From: Acidobacteriaceae bacterium
Lineage (GTDB): Bacteria; Acidobacteriota; Terriglobia; Terriglobales; SbA1
Length of the DNA: 11,856 bases
Assembly: GCA_003156615.1 (NCBI GenBank)
Contig: PMHI01000178.1
Location: 1-11,856 of the forward strand
Direction: 5' to 3'
Part shown: piece by piece, positions 11,713 through 11,856 of the stretch
How positions within the stretch are numbered: position 1 is the first letter of the stretch
Layout of the letters: each line of letters starts with the position of its first letter
Notes under the pieces: model-generated
Told to the model about the DNA's origin: nothing
Seen by the model: only the letters and a program-made list of their open reading frames with translations
Databases searched by the model: none
Program-made: the position numbers and the translations under genes

Positions 11713-11856
11713 ATGCCTCCGAACGAAGCAGCGCGACCGGCTCTGCGCGCCAAAACCATCGCCACTAGGCTTACTCCCGAGGAACTGCAGGAGGTCGAAG
11801 CCGCGGTCGAACGCGAGGGAAAACCCCTCGCCGAGTGGCTGCGTGACCTAGCCCTG
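11713..11856 (+). CDS. Ribbon-helix-helix / MobC-like DNA-binding protein, 3' partial
   Basis: 48 codons from ATG 11713 to the window edge, still open. After a basic lead (MPPNEAARPALRAK) comes TIATRLTPEELQEVEAAVER, then EGKPLAEWLRDLAL. This is the ribbon-helix-helix layout: a short strand (KTIATRLT), a first helix from about residue 21 and a second helix containing LAEWLRDLA. The same layout occurs in relaxosome accessory (MobC-like) proteins and in antitoxins. The start lacks a clear ribosome binding site and the frame is open farther upstream (CTG or TTG codons), so it may begin earlier. If MobC-like, it would mark the edge of a mobilisable element. The family is visible from pattern only; the assigned role is uncertain. 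Confidence 0.6.
   Translation, partial: MPPNEAARPALRAKTIATRLTPEELQEVEAAVEREGKPLAEWLRDLAL

Noticed and set aside
1..11856. tRNA, rRNA, CRISPR arrays and transposase genes
   Set aside because: I looked for cloverleaf arms with a TTCRA loop, regular spaced repeats and DDE or Tyr-recombinase motifs, and saw none.

Overview
The window looks like chromosomal or integrated accessory DNA of a moderately GC-rich Gram-negative bacterium. The best guess is an Acidobacteriota member. That guess rests on the style of the Rhs proteins (core motif FTGKERDSES...LDNFGARYY), a DUF6650-type protein and a small two-helix membrane protein, all of which I associate with that phylum. It is inference from memory, not a search.

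Layout. (1) 2-2026, plus strand: the C-terminal two thirds of a superfamily 1 helicase fused to a PD-(D/E)XK-type nuclease domain, cut by the window edge and probably a defence or nucleic-acid-processing protein. (2) 2027-3412: a poorly coding stretch with a hairpin element and, on the minus strand, a small operon-like run. The run holds a 62-residue ORF with a TTG start, an 87-residue ORF with a near-ideal ribosome binding site, and a decayed Cys-rich gene broken by a stop codon and a frameshift. (3) 3524-10264, plus strand: a compact Rhs polymorphic-toxin locus. It starts with a 1681-residue Rhs protein ending in an HELGH putative zinc-metallopeptidase toxin domain. After it come a 101-residue two-helix membrane protein (candidate immunity), an orphan Rhs C-terminal cassette with an L,D-transpeptidase-like toxin domain (split by a 1-nt frameshift), and a secreted 168-residue protein overlapping it by ATGA (candidate periplasmic immunity). 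(4) 10285-11426: a YkuD-type L,D-transpeptidase whose signal peptide is out of frame because of an 8-bp tandem duplication, and which runs on in frame into a DUF6650-like protein. (5) 11427-11856: an AT-rich intergenic stretch with an inverted-repeat operator candidate, then the start of a ribbon-helix-helix/MobC-like gene that leaves the window.

How the parts could work together: the Rhs shell would carry the metallopeptidase tip, and the orphan cassette would be an alternative tip that can be swapped in by recombination through the shared core motif (67 of 92 nt identical, ungapped). Each tip is followed by a small membrane or secreted protein at operon spacing, as expected for toxin-immunity pairs. 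The L,D-transpeptidase-like toxin, its secreted partner and the neighbouring true L,D-transpeptidase all point to the periplasmic cell wall. Three separate reading-frame lesions (near 2500, near 9195 and at 10363-10378) suggest a locus in flux, or sequence errors for the 1-nt case.
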